Shown: positions 24,451 through 36,668, counted from the first letter of the stretch. The stretch is DNA of 64,000 nt from Scalesia atractyloides (GCA_947069175.1 CAMTDV010000003.1:80577978-80641977), one strand, 5' to 3'. The notes: generated by a model from the letters alone, not told the origin. Program-made: numbers and translations.

Positions 24451-26035
24451 CCTTCTCTAGAAGTGTAAGGATGAGTCGAAGATGACGCTCATGATCAGAT
24501 TTAGATTTTGAATAAATAAGAATGTTGTCGATGAACACTATAACAAATCGGTCAAGATAAGGTTTGCAGACTCTGTTCATTAGGTCCATGAAGACAGCTG
24601 GTGCGTTGGTTAAACCAAATGGCATGACCATGAATTCATAATGGCCATAACGAGTTCGGAAAGCAGTCTTAGGGACGTCTTCTTCCTGTACTCTAAGTTG
24701 ATGATAGCCAGATCGAAGGTCGATTTTTGAAAAGCAGTTGGCACCTTGAAGTTGGTCAAGAAGATCATCAATGCGAGGTAAAGGATAGCGATTCTTGATT
24801 GTTAATTTGTTGAGCTCTCTGTAGTCGATGCACATACGAAACGATCCATCTTTCTTCTTTACGAAAAGGACAGGTGCACCCCAAGGCGATGAGCTAGGAC
24901 GTATGAATCCCTTGTCAGTCAATTCTTGTAATTGACTGGCTAGCTTTTGCATTTCAGAGGGGGCTAACCTATAAGGAGACTTTGCAACTGGTGTAGCACC
25001 AGGTATAAGATCAATACGGAATTCGACTTCTCTAACAGGAGGAAGTCCTGAAATGTCGTCAGGAAAAACTTGCGGGAAATCTTTTACTACTGGAATGTCT
25101 TCAAGTTTCTTCTCCGTAGTTCCCTTTTTGATGATATGAGCTAAAAACGCAACATAATTCTTGCGAAGATATTTTTGAGCTTGAAGACAAGACATTAAGC
25201 TGAGCCCTTTCGACGAGGTTTCTCCAAAGATTCGAAGAGTCTGACCGTTTGAAAGAGGAATACGTATAAACTTTTCGCGACATACAACTTCTGCCTGATG
25301 TTGACTGAGCCAGTCCATACCAATTATGATATCAAAACTTCCCAGCTTCATAGGAATAAGGTCAACTGAGAAGTCGTGGTCGTTTAATGTGAGTGTACAG
25401 TTGCGAATAATAGAGTTTAATGAGACCGGCTTCCCGTCAGCAACTTCTACGGTTATGGATTCCATGAGCTTATCACGATTTTGGTTTAGGATAGGTTCAA
25501 ATTCTAAGGACACAAAACTTCTATCCGCACCAGTATCAAATAATATGGATGCATATCTACCATTTATAAGGAACGTACCGTTAACCACATTGCCGTCAGC
25601 TCTGGCCTGGTTAGCGTTGATATTGAAAGCTCTTCCTCTTGCAGGTGGAGGAGCTTGGTTCGCTTGATTCACCGGGTTGGCTTGGGCCTGAGCATGAATA
25701 ATGTTTACCAACCTTGGACACGTGTTTCTGAAATGGCTTGGGTCTCCGCAATTGAAGCAAGCCCGCATAGGTTGACCCATAGGGTAATTGGGTTGGTAAT
25801 ATGTTTGGGCTAAATGTTGGGTGGGTGGTAATAGTAGGGGTTGTTGGGCTTGACCCATTATTTGTTGGTGGGTTTGGGTTGAAGGCTGGTGGCGGTTTGT
25901 TCGCTGAGGCATGCAGCAGGTTTGAACAGTATGACCTGCGCGACCACAGCCGGTGCAATATTGGCAAGGATAATCAGGAGAATGGTGATATTGGCAGCGG
26001 TTGCATTTTGGTAACGGGCCAGAGTATGGTCTTTT
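24410..26035 (-). pseudogene. pol: Nucleocapsid end, protease and reverse transcriptase
   Basis: The frame is open from just after the gag stop (26036-26038). It holds zinc knuckle CFNCGDPSHFRNTC (residues 52-65 from the ATG at 25912) and protease with an intact DTG triplet (residue 126) and GMDWLSQH. Reverse transcriptase follows with SSPWGAPVLFVKKKDGSFRM and IDYRELN. The RT active site reads FIDN instead of FIDD (plus-strand codon at 24524-24526), so the second catalytic Asp is Asn. The frame is lost near 24449. Confidence 0.92.
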
Positions 26036-26938
26036 TTATGGTGCAGGTGAAGGAGCGACTTGGGTAATGGGTGCAGCAGGAATAGGGGAGTTGGTTTGTG
26101 TAATGGCGAAGTTTCTGGTGTTGCGCTTCCTCTTGTTAGCAAACTTAGAGGAAGAGATGGAATGGTTTGTAGTTTGACCCTCAACAGGGGCTTTTTTTTT
26201 CTCTTCTTTAAACTTCCCGTTGCGAATTCGATTCTCGGTCAGTTCAATCGCTAGCTCCATAGCAGCTTCAAGTGTTACCGGTGAAATGCTGAGAACTGAA
26301 TCTTGAATTTTCGAGGGAAGTCCTCGAATATAATGCTCGATCAGACGATAAGTTAGGGTGAACAAATTTGGAACCAATTGGTTCAACTCTAAGAACCTCT
26401 TGTTATAGGTGGTGTGGTCTCCCTCCTTCTGCTTTAAAGAATGAAATTTGTCCTCCAACTTTTTAATTTCACTCCTAGGACAGAAACGCCTAGTCATGAT
26501 TTCCCTTAACTCCTCCCAAGTTAAGGCCATTGCATCATCAATTCCCCTCTTCCCTTTTTCAGTATTCCACCAAGTGAGAGCTACCCCAAATAGTCTCCCG
26601 GTGGCGTATCGAACCTTGCGATCCTCAGGACAATCGCAGTTGAGGAAGGTGTTTTCCATTTCCTCAAACCAATGTAAGAGAGCAGTGACACCTTCGGTCC
26701 CTTCAAATTTAGGAGGATCACAAGACTTGAAATGTTTGTATGAGCACTTGCTGGTAGGAGGGTTGTCGATGTTCTGGTCATGTTGTTGGGGAGGGTTAGT
26801 AGGATTTGTAGCGAGGGCTTGTTGTACTTGGAACACAATGTCAGGCAGTGTCATGGCCATTTGTTTCGCGATTTGTGTGGCCAAGCGTTCCTGAGACCTT
26901 CCTGATCTTTTACCCCTTCGTTGTTGTCTGGACAACAT
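26036..26938 (-). pseudogene. gag: gag of the Tekay-like element
   Basis: A 300-codon open frame begins at ATG 26938, about 790 bp after the primer site. It contains the retrotransposon gag core (FEGTEGVTALLHWFEEMENTF, ALTWWN, RRFCPRSEIKKLEDKF, HYIRGLPSKIQ) and a Lys-rich tail. It ends in an in-frame TAA (26036-26038), after which the same frame continues into a Cys/His cluster (CNRCQYHH...CTGCGRAGHT) and pol. In this family gag and pol form one reading frame, so the stop is a lesion. Confidence 0.9.
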
Positions 26939-27730
26939 CTACAGGAACATACATAAGAAGATTGTGAGTTTATGGAGTCTTTTTAGGTGTCATGTGTCTT
27001 TAAGAAAATGAAAATAACATAAATATCAATAATGCAACTACATCCATAGGATGTCTTGGGTTTGCTCATGTTGGGCCTCAAATGTCCCCCATACCTTCAC
27101 CTATATAGTCATGTGGGCCCCCATGGCTATTAGCTTGGTAGGATTCACATTAGTATTGGCGATTTAACACTTGCATCACCCGAATGCAAACCACAAAATA
27201 TGTTTACGAGATGTATGGTCGGAATGTGTCCAGGTGTAGACACAATGACAACTCAAAGTGGGGTTAGCTCACACGACGTTTGGTATAGCATGCTTTGGCC
27301 TAATAGGTACTTCGTACTCTCATCGTTAGTCCCCAGGTAGGCAAACTGGTCCTTTATTTTGGATTTATACGAATGCCAGCCTAGACAGGACGTTCCGACT
27401 ACCGGTACTGGTACCCTTCCAGTTACTACATGCCCGTCATGAGAACTCACTTTGATGAGATTTGAAAACACAAAAATCATTGTAAAAGCAATCATGATGT
27501 GGTGTGTGCTTTCATGGATGTGACATGTTATGAGAATATGATTCATGATAGGCATTATATGATAATATATACTTATGAACATGCATGCATAATATTGAAT
27601 GTAACATTAAACATAAAACATATAAACATCATGAAGTTTGGCATGTAACACACAAAAATTTTAAAATTTCTAATCAACTATAGTATAGGCTCTAAAGGTC
27701 TAATAACCTATCCTATATCCCTATAGTCAT
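26939..27730 (-). other. 5' leader of the Tekay-like element
   Basis: About 790 bp between primer site and gag, without a gene. Part of it (about 27250-27730) is repeated with moderate divergence at 43920-44316 after the primer site of the truncated relative. Confidence 0.8.
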
Positions 27731-27743
27731 GGCTCTGATACCA
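27731..27743 (-). other. Primer binding site, initiator-Met tRNA
   Basis: On the minus strand TGGTATCAGAGCC is a perfect complement to the 3' end of initiator-Met tRNA. It lies three bases from the end of the 5' LTR. Confidence 0.95.
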
Positions 27744-28904
27744 ATCTGTCACACCCCGACCCGCAGCGGAATAAGAGTCGGGGCATAATTGGGTTATCAC
27801 CAAAGCTCATGATATTTACTAATATGTTTCATATTTATTTAAGTCAAAATTACATTCCCAAATATCCAAAACATGTCCATACAATACAAAGAAAAATAAC
27901 CAAACAAAACAATTCCAAACTCTAAATCGTTTTATTCTTCTAGTCCAATCCTAAGTGTTTCTGGCTGCAGCTGGTTCACCTGTATCATGTGTAAAAATAG
28001 GGGTTTTTGGGTCAACATAAGTTGGCGAGTGAACCTTGTTAGATAAACATTTATTATTGATTTACTTGTTAGTTTATCAATGAAAAATTGTGCATAATCA
28101 TAAATGAGCAAATGTAAATAATCAGGCAGTGGCAATAACAATCACAACTGTAACATACAATAACATATGATAGCATACATTAACATACCAACATCATACG
28201 ATAAATAACATGAATGAAACTGTGCGATCAAGGCTCAATCAAACGGAGCCGATCGTATTGCATGTACTGAAAATGATAAATGTCTGTGCGATCAAGGCTC
28301 AATCAAACGGAGCCGATCGTATGTTGGCACGCCAGGTTCACGCTCATAATGTAATGGGGAACTTGCTCAACGCTCATAATGTAATGGGGAGCGGCGGCCT
28401 ATGAAATTGCATGTACTGAAAATAATAATTTGTATCTAACAATAACCACACAAACAGTTGAAACAAACTGAATACACATGTTCATGATATGATGTATGCA
28501 CGATGGTTTAAATATAATATATATAACAAGACACATGATACACCCCAAAACGTGATTAAACGGGGAATTTGTAAAGATTCACTCACTTTGGGTGCGTTTG
28601 ATTGGAGATGATGAGATGCGCACGAGTCGGGAGAATTGAACAACGAGAATTACTAACCTAAATAATAACGGAAAAATATAGTAAATGAGTGGATTTTATT
28701 AAGGATTTTAATGAAATTTTTAGATATATTTTTGTGAGTTTAAGGCTATTTTCTATCTTTGAAAATGTTATTTTTTAGGATTTTTTAATTGATTTTTAAG
28801 TTAAATTAAATAAATAAAAATATAAAAAAATTTGTTTATTTTACGTTGACCGTTGACCGTTGACTTGTTGACCTGTTGACCGGTTCGGTCAAAGTGCATG
28901 AATG

Positions 28905-28983
28905 CGCTGGGCGAGACTCGAACCCGAGACTTCCCGTACGCGTGCACGTAGCTCTACCAACTGAGCTACGTGTCTAACCCGAA
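28905..28983 (-). other. tRNA-like module 2, right LTR
   Basis: A box TAGCTCAGTTGG (28968-28957) and B box GGTTCGAGTCTC (28924-28913), both unchanged from the left copy although neighbouring bases differ. Confidence 0.75.
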
Positions 28984-29070
28984 ATAATCTTGTTTTTAAT
29001 TATATTTATATACTAATTCGATTTAACCAAAATTCTTTTAATTTCAAAAACATTTTAATTCAACAACCTG

Positions 29071-29149
29071 GTGCCAGTAACAGGTTTCGAACCCGGGACT
29101 TGTGCTTTAACATCACACACAGTCCACCGCTGGACTGTGTGTCTAACTT
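29071..29149 (-). other. tRNA-like module 3, right LTR
   Basis: A-box-like CAGTCCAGCGG (29137-29127 region) and B box GGTTCGAAACC (29093-29083). Confidence 0.65.
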
Positions 29150-29236
29150 GGTTAATATACCAATTTTTATTATACTTAACAACTAACGGAGTTAACCCGG
29201 TTCAGTCTTAATCAAAAAGGCATTTTATTACATAAA

Positions 29237-29317
29237 GGGTGCGTGTATCAGGGATCGAACTCGTGACATGCGCGTATATTTTGCACACAGTCCACCGCTG
29301 GACTGTGTGTCTAACCC
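29237..29317 (-). other. tRNA-like module 4, right LTR
   Basis: A-box-like CAGTCCAGCGG and B box AGTTCGATCCC (29261-29251). Confidence 0.65.
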
Positions 29318-30154
29318 GTTCATATTACTGATTTTAAATAAACTTATAACTTAACTAACTTCGTCTTCTTCATTCAAAATACAGCCGACTGAGTTACTAA
29401 TCCGTTTCTTGCGTTTACGATTATCAAACATTCATAAGACTAAAATGAAATAGTAGAGACGGTGTTGGAAGTAAACATACCGTAGGAATGATTTATCACA
29501 GAGTTTCCAGCAATGCGTCGGCTCTGTTTTTGTGCACCTCAACTGAACAAAACAATTAACCGTTTTGATTAGCCAATCGTGGAATTGAAGTGATAAACAA
29601 ACGTTAACAGTGTGATTGAAGGTCCTTACCGTTTCACAGACGGAAATAAAGATTTCCAGAAATTTTTCGGCGAACTGGAATTATCTGATAACGGTGTCTG
29701 AATTCGATTTCAATTGAAAGGTTTAGGTTAGAAATAGCTTAACAATTGTTAGACTACGACGGTATTGAAAGAATTACCGTTTTGATGATGAATACGGTTT
29801 TCCGGCGAACTTGCAGAAATTTCCGGCGAGTTGATTTAAGCGTTCTGATGGACCGAATGTGTGAGAAAGTGAAATGGAAAGTTTGTATGATGTTTCTGAG
29901 TCGCGAGAGGGGTCTTGATTGAAGTAATTCAGATTGTTGGATAGTTTCGGTTATAAAAACCCATCATGATCCGAATTCAAGTCAATTCAAGTCTGAATTG
30001 ATTAGAATTTGTCGGTTCATCGGTTATAAACCTGAATGTGCGATTAATCAAACGATTAGACGGTTGAATTGCCGATTTCGGTTTTTCAGTTGGCGCAACC
30101 GGTTTAACTAGGTTTGTGTATAAAAGTTATTTGTTTCCTAGATATGACAGAAAA

Positions 30155-30240
30155 CAACAAGTGGCGGAGTGGTGATGTGGGTGTGTGTTAGTCTTTGAAG
30201 TTATAAACCGGCTGACCCGGGTTCGAGTCCCGGCAGCAAC
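30155..30240 (+). other. tRNA-like module 1, right LTR (antisense to the element)
   Basis: A box TGGCGGAGTGGT (30162-30173), B box GGTTCGAGTCC (30220-30230) and a perfect five-pair T arm, identical to the left copy. Confidence 0.75.
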
Positions 30241-30424
30241 ATTTCATTTTTATTTATTTTGTTTTCACTTTTTATCAAAAATAATTTTTATAGTTTAGTT
30301 TGTTTATTAATTATGTATCATTAAAAATCAAAATAACCATAAATACACAACGTGACATTTATAACTTGATATTCGATTACAAAACGGAGCGGGTTTTGGA
30401 AACCCGTTTTTGACAAATGTTACA

Positions 30425-30429
30425 CCTTA
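30425..30429 (+). other. Target site duplication, right
   Basis: CCTTA, matching 19552-19556. Confidence 0.85.
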
Positions 30430-30580
30430 TATGTGTCGAAAGTGATAGTGAGATAGTTTAGTATTCCAAGAACACCTTTACAAAACAGTGTGGTTGAAAG
30501 GATAAACAAGACTCTGACTGGGGCTACTAGATTAATTCTTAACCACACTGACGCCTTCCCTTTCTTGTCATTGTGTCTAT
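30430..30580 (+). pseudogene. pol: Copia integrase, second part
   Basis: Continues the integrase core interrupted at 19556. FSIPRTPLQNSVVERINKTL matches the copia block containing the third catalytic residue, Glu. One in-frame TAG precedes it. Similarity fades after about 30575. Confidence 0.8.
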
Positions 30581-31880
30581 TTTGGCCTCACAACTCGGTT
30601 CCCGATCCTTACCACCAGCTAAAGTTTTCTATGTTTGTGCAAAGACTTTTGCATCGTTCATGATCTTGTTCCACGTTTTTGTCATCCCATCCTGCCCCAT
30701 GAGAAGTGCATGATCAGTTCGTTGCTTTGAGCGCCTTGCATGAAACCCACACGCATAAGATCCTCGCTGACCCCTCAGACCTGGAGTGCTACTCTATTGT
30801 ATCTTATAATGAAATCCTCCAACGACTTGTTGTCACGCTTGCAGACTAGTAAGATATCAATTGGGTCCTTGGTGTGAATTTGTTGTTGTTGGCTGAAGTC
30901 TTAGGATAACTTGCGAATCAATTCTTTGAGGCTATTTGTTTTTACAAGTTGGTAGCTGTCGAACCACAGTACGGGTGTTGTGCCCGTGAGGGTTTGGCAA
31001 ACATGTGGCACCATACTGGAAGTGTGCACCCTTCGACCCTCCCGCCATGTAAAAGCCTAGGAGATAGTCAACGAGGTTAGTGGTTCCATTGTATTTACCT
31101 ACGTTGTTCGATATCTTGCTCTTTGCCGGAAATGATGGTTGAGCGATCCGTAGAGTGAACTTTGACTTTTTGGTGAAGGCAAGTATCTTGTATGGCTTAG
31201 TAAGATCCTCTGCCATGGATAGCAGTGAAGGCCAATGTCCTGTATGGCTTGGTAAGATCCTCCTCCATGGATAGGTAATAGTCAACTTTTGATTGTTTTT
31301 GGTAGCCCTGACTATTCTCATTTCTAGTGTTGAAGCTTTCTGACTCTTTCTTACTATCGGCAGGACCGTCTCCCCCCCCCCCCCCTTGCCTGATCCTCAA
31401 ATGGTGCCCTCCACCATGGCCACCCGTCTAAGATGTCGAGTCGTTAAACGATGGATAGTGTTGAGAACCACCAAAGGACAAGTTGGTCCTAACTCCCGCG
31501 AGCCTCTGTTCTCTCACCCGCCTTTCATATGCTTGTCTTAAGGCCTCTGGCTCCCTCATATACCACATCTCCGGACTAACCATCGACGCAGAGGTGGTGG
31601 AAGCATTTTGTGGTTTTAGGTGTTAGGTTCTTTCATGAAATGGAAAGATGTGTTAATGTTTGGGGAAGCAGTTGAGGGAGAGATAGTGTTTCGGTGAAGT
31701 TGAGGATGTAAGCTTTCTGGTCGTTTTGTTGATCGTTAGCCTGGAATCCGAAGCATGTCGTTGTGGCTCTAGCAACCAAAAACGTCGCTCCAGGAGTGGA
31801 ACCAGGTATTGAACTCATGATATTTGATAGGTGATGAAAAAGAAGGTGTTCTAGCAGAAATACAGATGACACCAACGAAG
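30581..31880 (-). pseudogene. gag: Tat/Athila-like gag relic
   Basis: Read on the minus strand in mixed frames it gives the start of a gag core (SKISNNVGKYNGTTNLVDYL, 31110-31060), then EGCTLPVWCHMFAKP, a DFSQQQQIHTKDPIDIL block, DNKSLEDFI, and GVSEDLMRVGFMQGA. This is the order of the gag domain in non-chromovirus Ty3/gypsy elements. Upstream (31875-31400) the text is Gly/Arg-rich (EALRQAYERRVREQR). Stops and shifts throughout mark it as a relic. No pol is attached. Confidence 0.65.
31372..31385 (+). repeat. Poly-C run
   Basis: Fourteen C in a row inside the gag relic, a site prone to length errors. Confidence 0.95.
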
Positions 31881-33314
31881 AACCACTAAACCAAATGAAT
31901 CGTTAAGGCTAGGTTTGTCAGGTTAGAAACTTTTGATCACCGAAAATTCTTGACAATATTTTAATCTGCAATATTAAACAACACCATTATGTCGTGACAA
32001 GAAGGATAGGTTGGGGTTCTTCTCGTAACCACCTTTTAACGCGGGAATAAGTATCTCTTTGGTAAGTATAAATGAGGGTGACAATATGGAGAACTGAATG
32101 AATCAGAAGTATGATATTCATAGCCGAGATGGTGAGAAGTTATTTGTTAAAATATCACTTTCAAAGTATCCTTTCTATACCTTCCATGATGGCAGTTAGT
32201 GACAACCGAGGTGGGTGTGTAATCACAAAACGTCAATGGCTAGACGTTGTTGTCAAGATGTCCTTGTGGTTTCTTCTGCAATAACCGTTAATGGAGGTCA
32301 GAGGGAGCAAGAAGAATCCATGAAATGTGATTGACTAGACGTTGATATCGATTGTCCTTTTGGTCTCTTTTGCGAGAACCGCTAGTGGAGATCAAGGAGG
32401 CAGTGATTCAAAGAATGTCACTGGTCGGACGTCGCTTTCCAATGTCTCTTTTGTCTCCTCAATCGTCACGTGTCAGGCATGGGAGATGGACCCCGTGGGT
32501 CATTTGTCTCAGCCAGTTGCCTGGGTTGTGGGTTGAGTTCGGGTTTGCCCTTAACCAGTAGAGGGTTCGGGCCCACATCTCTTCAGGAATTTGAAAAACT
32601 AACTACTAACTGTTCATGTTCTTATCTCAAAGTTCAGGTTGAAACTTTGAAGAGTAATAAACTAACTACTAACCATTCATGTACTTATCTCAAAGTTATG
32701 AATAAACTACCAAGCTCAGAAATTTAAATGGAAAAATCATCAAAATGCAGGGAAATTTATAGAGAATGATCCTCACTTTCAAAATTATTAATCAATTACT
32801 ATTTGATATTACACATCTTCTATCCTGGCCTTTCATTTGCTTCATTTCGATGTAAGTTTGAATTTCCCAAAATTATTCTAGTTTTGGGCCTAATTTTTCT
32901 TCCAATGATCCATTATACCTTTGATAAAAAAATTGATATCGCTTGGTTATATACTTCATCTCCTTAACAAGTTTAGTAATGAGCATAATAACCCCACCTA
33001 ACTTATTTGTAACGTTTTTTTGAATGGTTTTTTGGTTATAATTCTTTATAAAACTTTTGAATAGTTATTTTTATGAAAATGTTCTTTTAAACAATTTCAT
33101 GAAAATGTTCTTTAAAACTTTTAACTTTCTATAAAAACATTTTTTATTTTAATTCATAATTTTGTAAATCTTATAATGAAAACTGTCATTATTATTAAGC
33201 TATGGATACAATGCTCGTGCAACTTCGTAAAAACGAAGAATTTTGGTATTCAACAACCAACTATACTAGACGAAACAACTTATTCTAGTTTGTTCACGAC
33301 GCACCATTATACAG
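31881..33314. other. Intergenic, no gene
   Basis: Three diverged tandem units of about 95-105 bp lie at 32230-32465 (anchored by GACGTTG or GACGTCG near 32242, 32338 and 32428). A 40-bp direct duplication (ACTAACTACTAAC...CTTATCTCAAAGTT) occurs at about 32600-32637 and 32662-32697. The remainder is AT-rich and uninformative. Confidence 0.6.
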
Positions 33315-35276
33315 CTAGTTCTTATTGTTAAAAATTTCTTTGAGAATAGCATCACCCATCCCATCTTTAAACGCAAACATGTGTCCTTCACCCGCGACCT
33401 CATGATACTTGATCCATCCAAGTCGTCGAGCTATATAACGTTGCAGTGTCACAGGCACCATGAGGTCTTCATCACCCGTCCATAGATGAACAGATCCATT
33501 ATTGTCTATAAATGGGTTTTCTAGATCGACTGGATCAAATTCCCACTTCCCAAATCCAACATTCAAGTCATGATGGATAGACACCAGTTCTCCTTGCTGT
33601 CTTGGTTGTGATGCCATCAACTTTCCCTTTTAACATATATAAATCTTGAAATAAGTAATAGAAGAGTATTATACATATTGTAAAAACATAGTGCACACAG
33701 GTGGCGGACCCAAGATATTTTTCTTTATGTAGGACAATTTGGGAGCAATTTTTAAGGGGGCGATGTCCATACCAGATTTGGATCCATTGTACCATATAGC
33801 TTTGATAGAGTTTCCACGTCAGTGGAAGAAAAAACAACAGGGGTTCCGGTTATGATAGAAAAACCAGGAAACCATGTCTGAGTGTTCCACCAGTTGGTCA
33901 ACCATGGTAAATAGTGTGCGACACGCAAAGACCATTGATCTTGTTGAAGTAGCTTAGAATATGCTTCAGTTGTTAAGTTTGAAGGTAGGTTGTGCCACCA
34001 GTAATTGACAGCAGGAGAAATAAGAATCGCTCCTGCTAGCCTGTTTATCATGCACATAGAATATAAATAAGAAACCAATTATAGTTAGGGGTGTAATGAG
34101 TGTTCATAAACCGTTTGAAACCAACTAAACCACTCAAATGGAAGAAATCGGCTGGTTTGAATATGTATGGTCCGGTTCATGGTTCACTTTAACGGTTTGA
34201 ATTTTGAAACCGGGCCTTTAACATTCATTGTTATCTTTAGATTAAAATACAAACTTATGCTTTTTTTTAAAAAAATAGATACATTTTTTTTGTCTAAAAC
34301 AGCAAAACTAGCCAAACCCGTGAAAACAGGCCGGTTCGGCCCACCCAACAAACCTATCCGGTTCAGTTTGCATTGTCCCAAACTCGTATTACATGTTCGG
34401 GCCTAATTAAAATTTTGTTAAAACGACCACAAATCAGAGAGTGAACACCCAAAATTATCATCAAATTACCCAACAATGATAATTTGATGATGCTTTAAAA
34501 GGTATGTGATCTCTATCAAGATTTTAACATACCTATGAGGGATATACTTGAGACAAGACCACATAATCTGGCCACCCATAGAGAACCCAGCCACATTAAA
34601 TTTCGGTCCTAGGTTCAAATGATCCGCAAACTCCTCGATATCCAATGCAAAGCTCTTCACAGTCCGCTTTGGATCCGGATCACTCTCTCCATAACCAGGC
34701 CTATCTATCGCAACAATGTATACCCCTAGTTCTTCAAATACGGCCTGTACGTTAGGACTCACATTAAGTTACAAAACAAAGGATTGAAAGAAAACATAAT
34801 ACATGAAGAACTAAATACGCACATGTGAGGCTGTGAATGCAAAAGGGTTATGGTACTTGCTACAACCGAAACAATGGACATATATTAGTTTAGATTTGGC
34901 TACATCTTTAGGGACACCGTATTCTGCATAAGACAAATGTCTTCCATCACGAAGCTGTATTCGCGGGGATGTAATCGGAAGGCCATCTGGAGATCCCAAC
35001 TTCTTGGGAGGTGTGGGGAGAGCTGTCAGATAAGCCCATGAAGAGAATCCCACAAGCAATACAAGTAATAATGTTTTCAAGACTCCTAGAATTGAACATA
35101 CATAACAGTTAGAGGCAGTCACACAATTATGATTCTAGACATACTTTTTATGATTTCAAAGACCATATTATCCATTTTGACCCACATGATTAACAAAATA
35201 TCCATAACCTTAAGAAAAGAAAAAAACGAATGAAACTGACCGGAGGAGGAATCAGATTTGTTCACCGCTTCCGGCA
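33315..35276 (-). CDS. Alpha/beta hydrolase with N-terminal membrane anchor, five exons
   Basis: Exons by GT-AG splicing and homology to the neighbouring copy: 35276-35240, 35085-34823, 34744-34533, 34040-33773 and 33626-33315. They join in phase to 1092 nt and 363 residues. A hydrophobic segment (about residues 14-32) suggests a membrane anchor. The fold's motifs are DRPGYGESDP (residues 114-123), nucleophile elbow GFSMGG with Ser155, acid in GDED (Asp312 or Asp314) and His342 in GEGH, so the catalytic triad is complete. The substrate cannot be told; plant relatives are annotated only as alpha/beta hydrolase superfamily. The acceptor of the last exon could lie six bases downstream (33620). 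A broken paralogue lies upstream at 39614-44790 on the same strand. Confidence 0.9.
34086..34455. repeat. Possible hAT-like MITE remnant in intron 3
   Basis: TAGGGGTGTAATG at 34086 is a typical start of plant hAT-like MITEs, and the following text is rich in ACCGGTT/AACCGG words. The right end (ACACCC near 34446) is only a weak inverse match. It lies within the third intron of the hydrolase gene. Confidence 0.35.
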
Positions 35277-35940
35277 TTGTTGCTGCTGTTATGCAAGAGG
35301 ATAATATAAGATTAAAATAACAAGAAAATGAAGTTTTTAGGGTTTTAAAAAGATCCTTCAATGTACATGAATTTAAAACAGATGTATATGAGTTAAGAGA
35401 AATTTGAAGTGGTCTATTCAACACGTATAATGCTCAATGAAACCATAAGTAATCAAACTTGATACATAGAGTAAAGAATAATATGTATACGTATGCATGT
35501 GTGAATAATACTCGAGAATGATGAGAAGTCTATACCTGGAAAATAATTATTAAGAGCGAACAGTAGATGATTAAGAATGAAACCAAGGAAAAGAGCTGGT
35601 ATGGCTTTTGAATTTTGATCACTTATGGGGTACTATAAATATTGAAGCTTAGAGGAATGCCGGCATGATTCAGCCTGCTATAAAAAATTTAATAAACAGT
35701 TACATATGCAAAATAGTCCCAGGAATTTATCTAGAACATATTGAATTCAAGTTCATGAGTCTCTTTCTTCTACACAAAACGACATGCTGCATGCACCATA
35801 TTGACGGGAATTTGAATTCAAGAGTAAATTACACTCATGGTATTAATGGTAATGCGAAATTGCACTTTCCGTAACAATTTTAAAAAATGGCCTCTTTCGA
35901 CTCGACTTTTGTTTTCCACTCTTAACTCTTAGTGGTTTTT
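35277..35940. other. Upstream region of the hydrolase gene
   Basis: AT-rich 5' flank. It should hold the promoter, but no confident TATA box on the minus strand is visible. No other gene is seen. Confidence 0.4.
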
Positions 35941-36536
35941 TTCACTTAACAAAATCGTTAAATTAGTATGAAATAACCAATGTACCCTTGTAATTTAATA
36001 ACAAAAGTTTTAATACTATATTACCCAACACCCCTCGTATTTGGTAATTTAACGTTTTTAAATATCTCTTTTTTTTAATAAAAGGGTGTAATGGTCATTG
36101 CGCACCAATTTAATGGATTTTTCAAAGTCTACGGTGAAAATGACCAAATAATTAATTTCTAAAAACGTTTGAACTAAAAGTACTAAATAGATGAGATTTA
36201 TAATTTACTTGAATATTAATCACCATTTCAAGTACCCTCTCAAAGTTTTGTAAAATTTACTCTAAATTAAAACACAATTTGAATACAAGTTTTTAACTCA
36301 ATAGATTCCAGTTTTCAAACCTACCATACTTGACTGCCCTGACCAATATCCATACTTTAATTTTCAAAAAATTCTCTTTAATGATAGTCATCATAAGAAT
36401 TGTCTCTTGACAAACTGAGTCTTATGTTTACCGATTTGTGATGTGACAAACCGAGTCCAATATGATCGTACCGGCCCAACCAATAAATCATTTTATTTAT
36501 GTGTTACTAACATAATATAATATATATATATATATA

Positions 36537-36622
36537 TGTTTGTTGAAGGCCATAAGAATAATTTTATTTTTAAAATAACATATAGTTTTTTAAAATATTT
36601 TATTATTTTAATATTATAATAC

Positions 36623-36668
<46 letters not shown>

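Larger units (their letters stand above)
19557..30424 (-). mobile_element. Tekay-like Ty3/gypsy chromovirus, nearly complete, minus strand
   Basis: Two direct LTRs (19557-22238 and 27747-30424) flank a gag-pol on the minus strand. A primer site abuts the right (5') LTR, a polypurine tract abuts the left (3') LTR, and a CCTTA duplication flanks the whole. The LTRs differ at a few percent of positions by eye, mostly transitions and small indels, so the insertion is fairly recent. Coding lesions (a gag stop, two frameshifts, an altered RT active site) make it non-autonomous now. It is nested in the integrase of a copia element. Confidence 0.96.
27747..30424 (-). repeat. 5' LTR of the minus-strand Tekay-like element
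   Basis: On the minus strand it starts TGTAACATTTG at 30424 and ends GGGGTGTGACA at 27747. Its 2678 bp align along their whole length with 19557-22238. Confidence 0.96.
15440..30580 (+). mobile_element. SIRE-like Ty1/copia element, split by a nested insertion
   Basis: A 5' LTR-like region, a primer site at 16083, gag, protease and integrase lie on the plus strand up to 19556. The integrase resumes at 30430, after the nested Tekay-like element at 19557-30424. The copia sequence is lost after about 30580, so reverse transcriptase, RNase H and the 3' LTR are missing. The SIRE assignment rests on the gag type (long coiled-coil extension) and integrase motif style and is tentative. Confidence 0.75.

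Noticed and set aside
25326..26894. Plus-strand ORFs opposite the Tekay-like gag-pol
   Set aside because: Mirror frames of the minus-strand coding region; no independent motifs.
35631..35645. TATAAATA as promoter of the intact hydrolase gene
   Set aside because: The motif is on the plus strand, whereas the gene is on the minus strand, and it is about 360 bp from the ATG.
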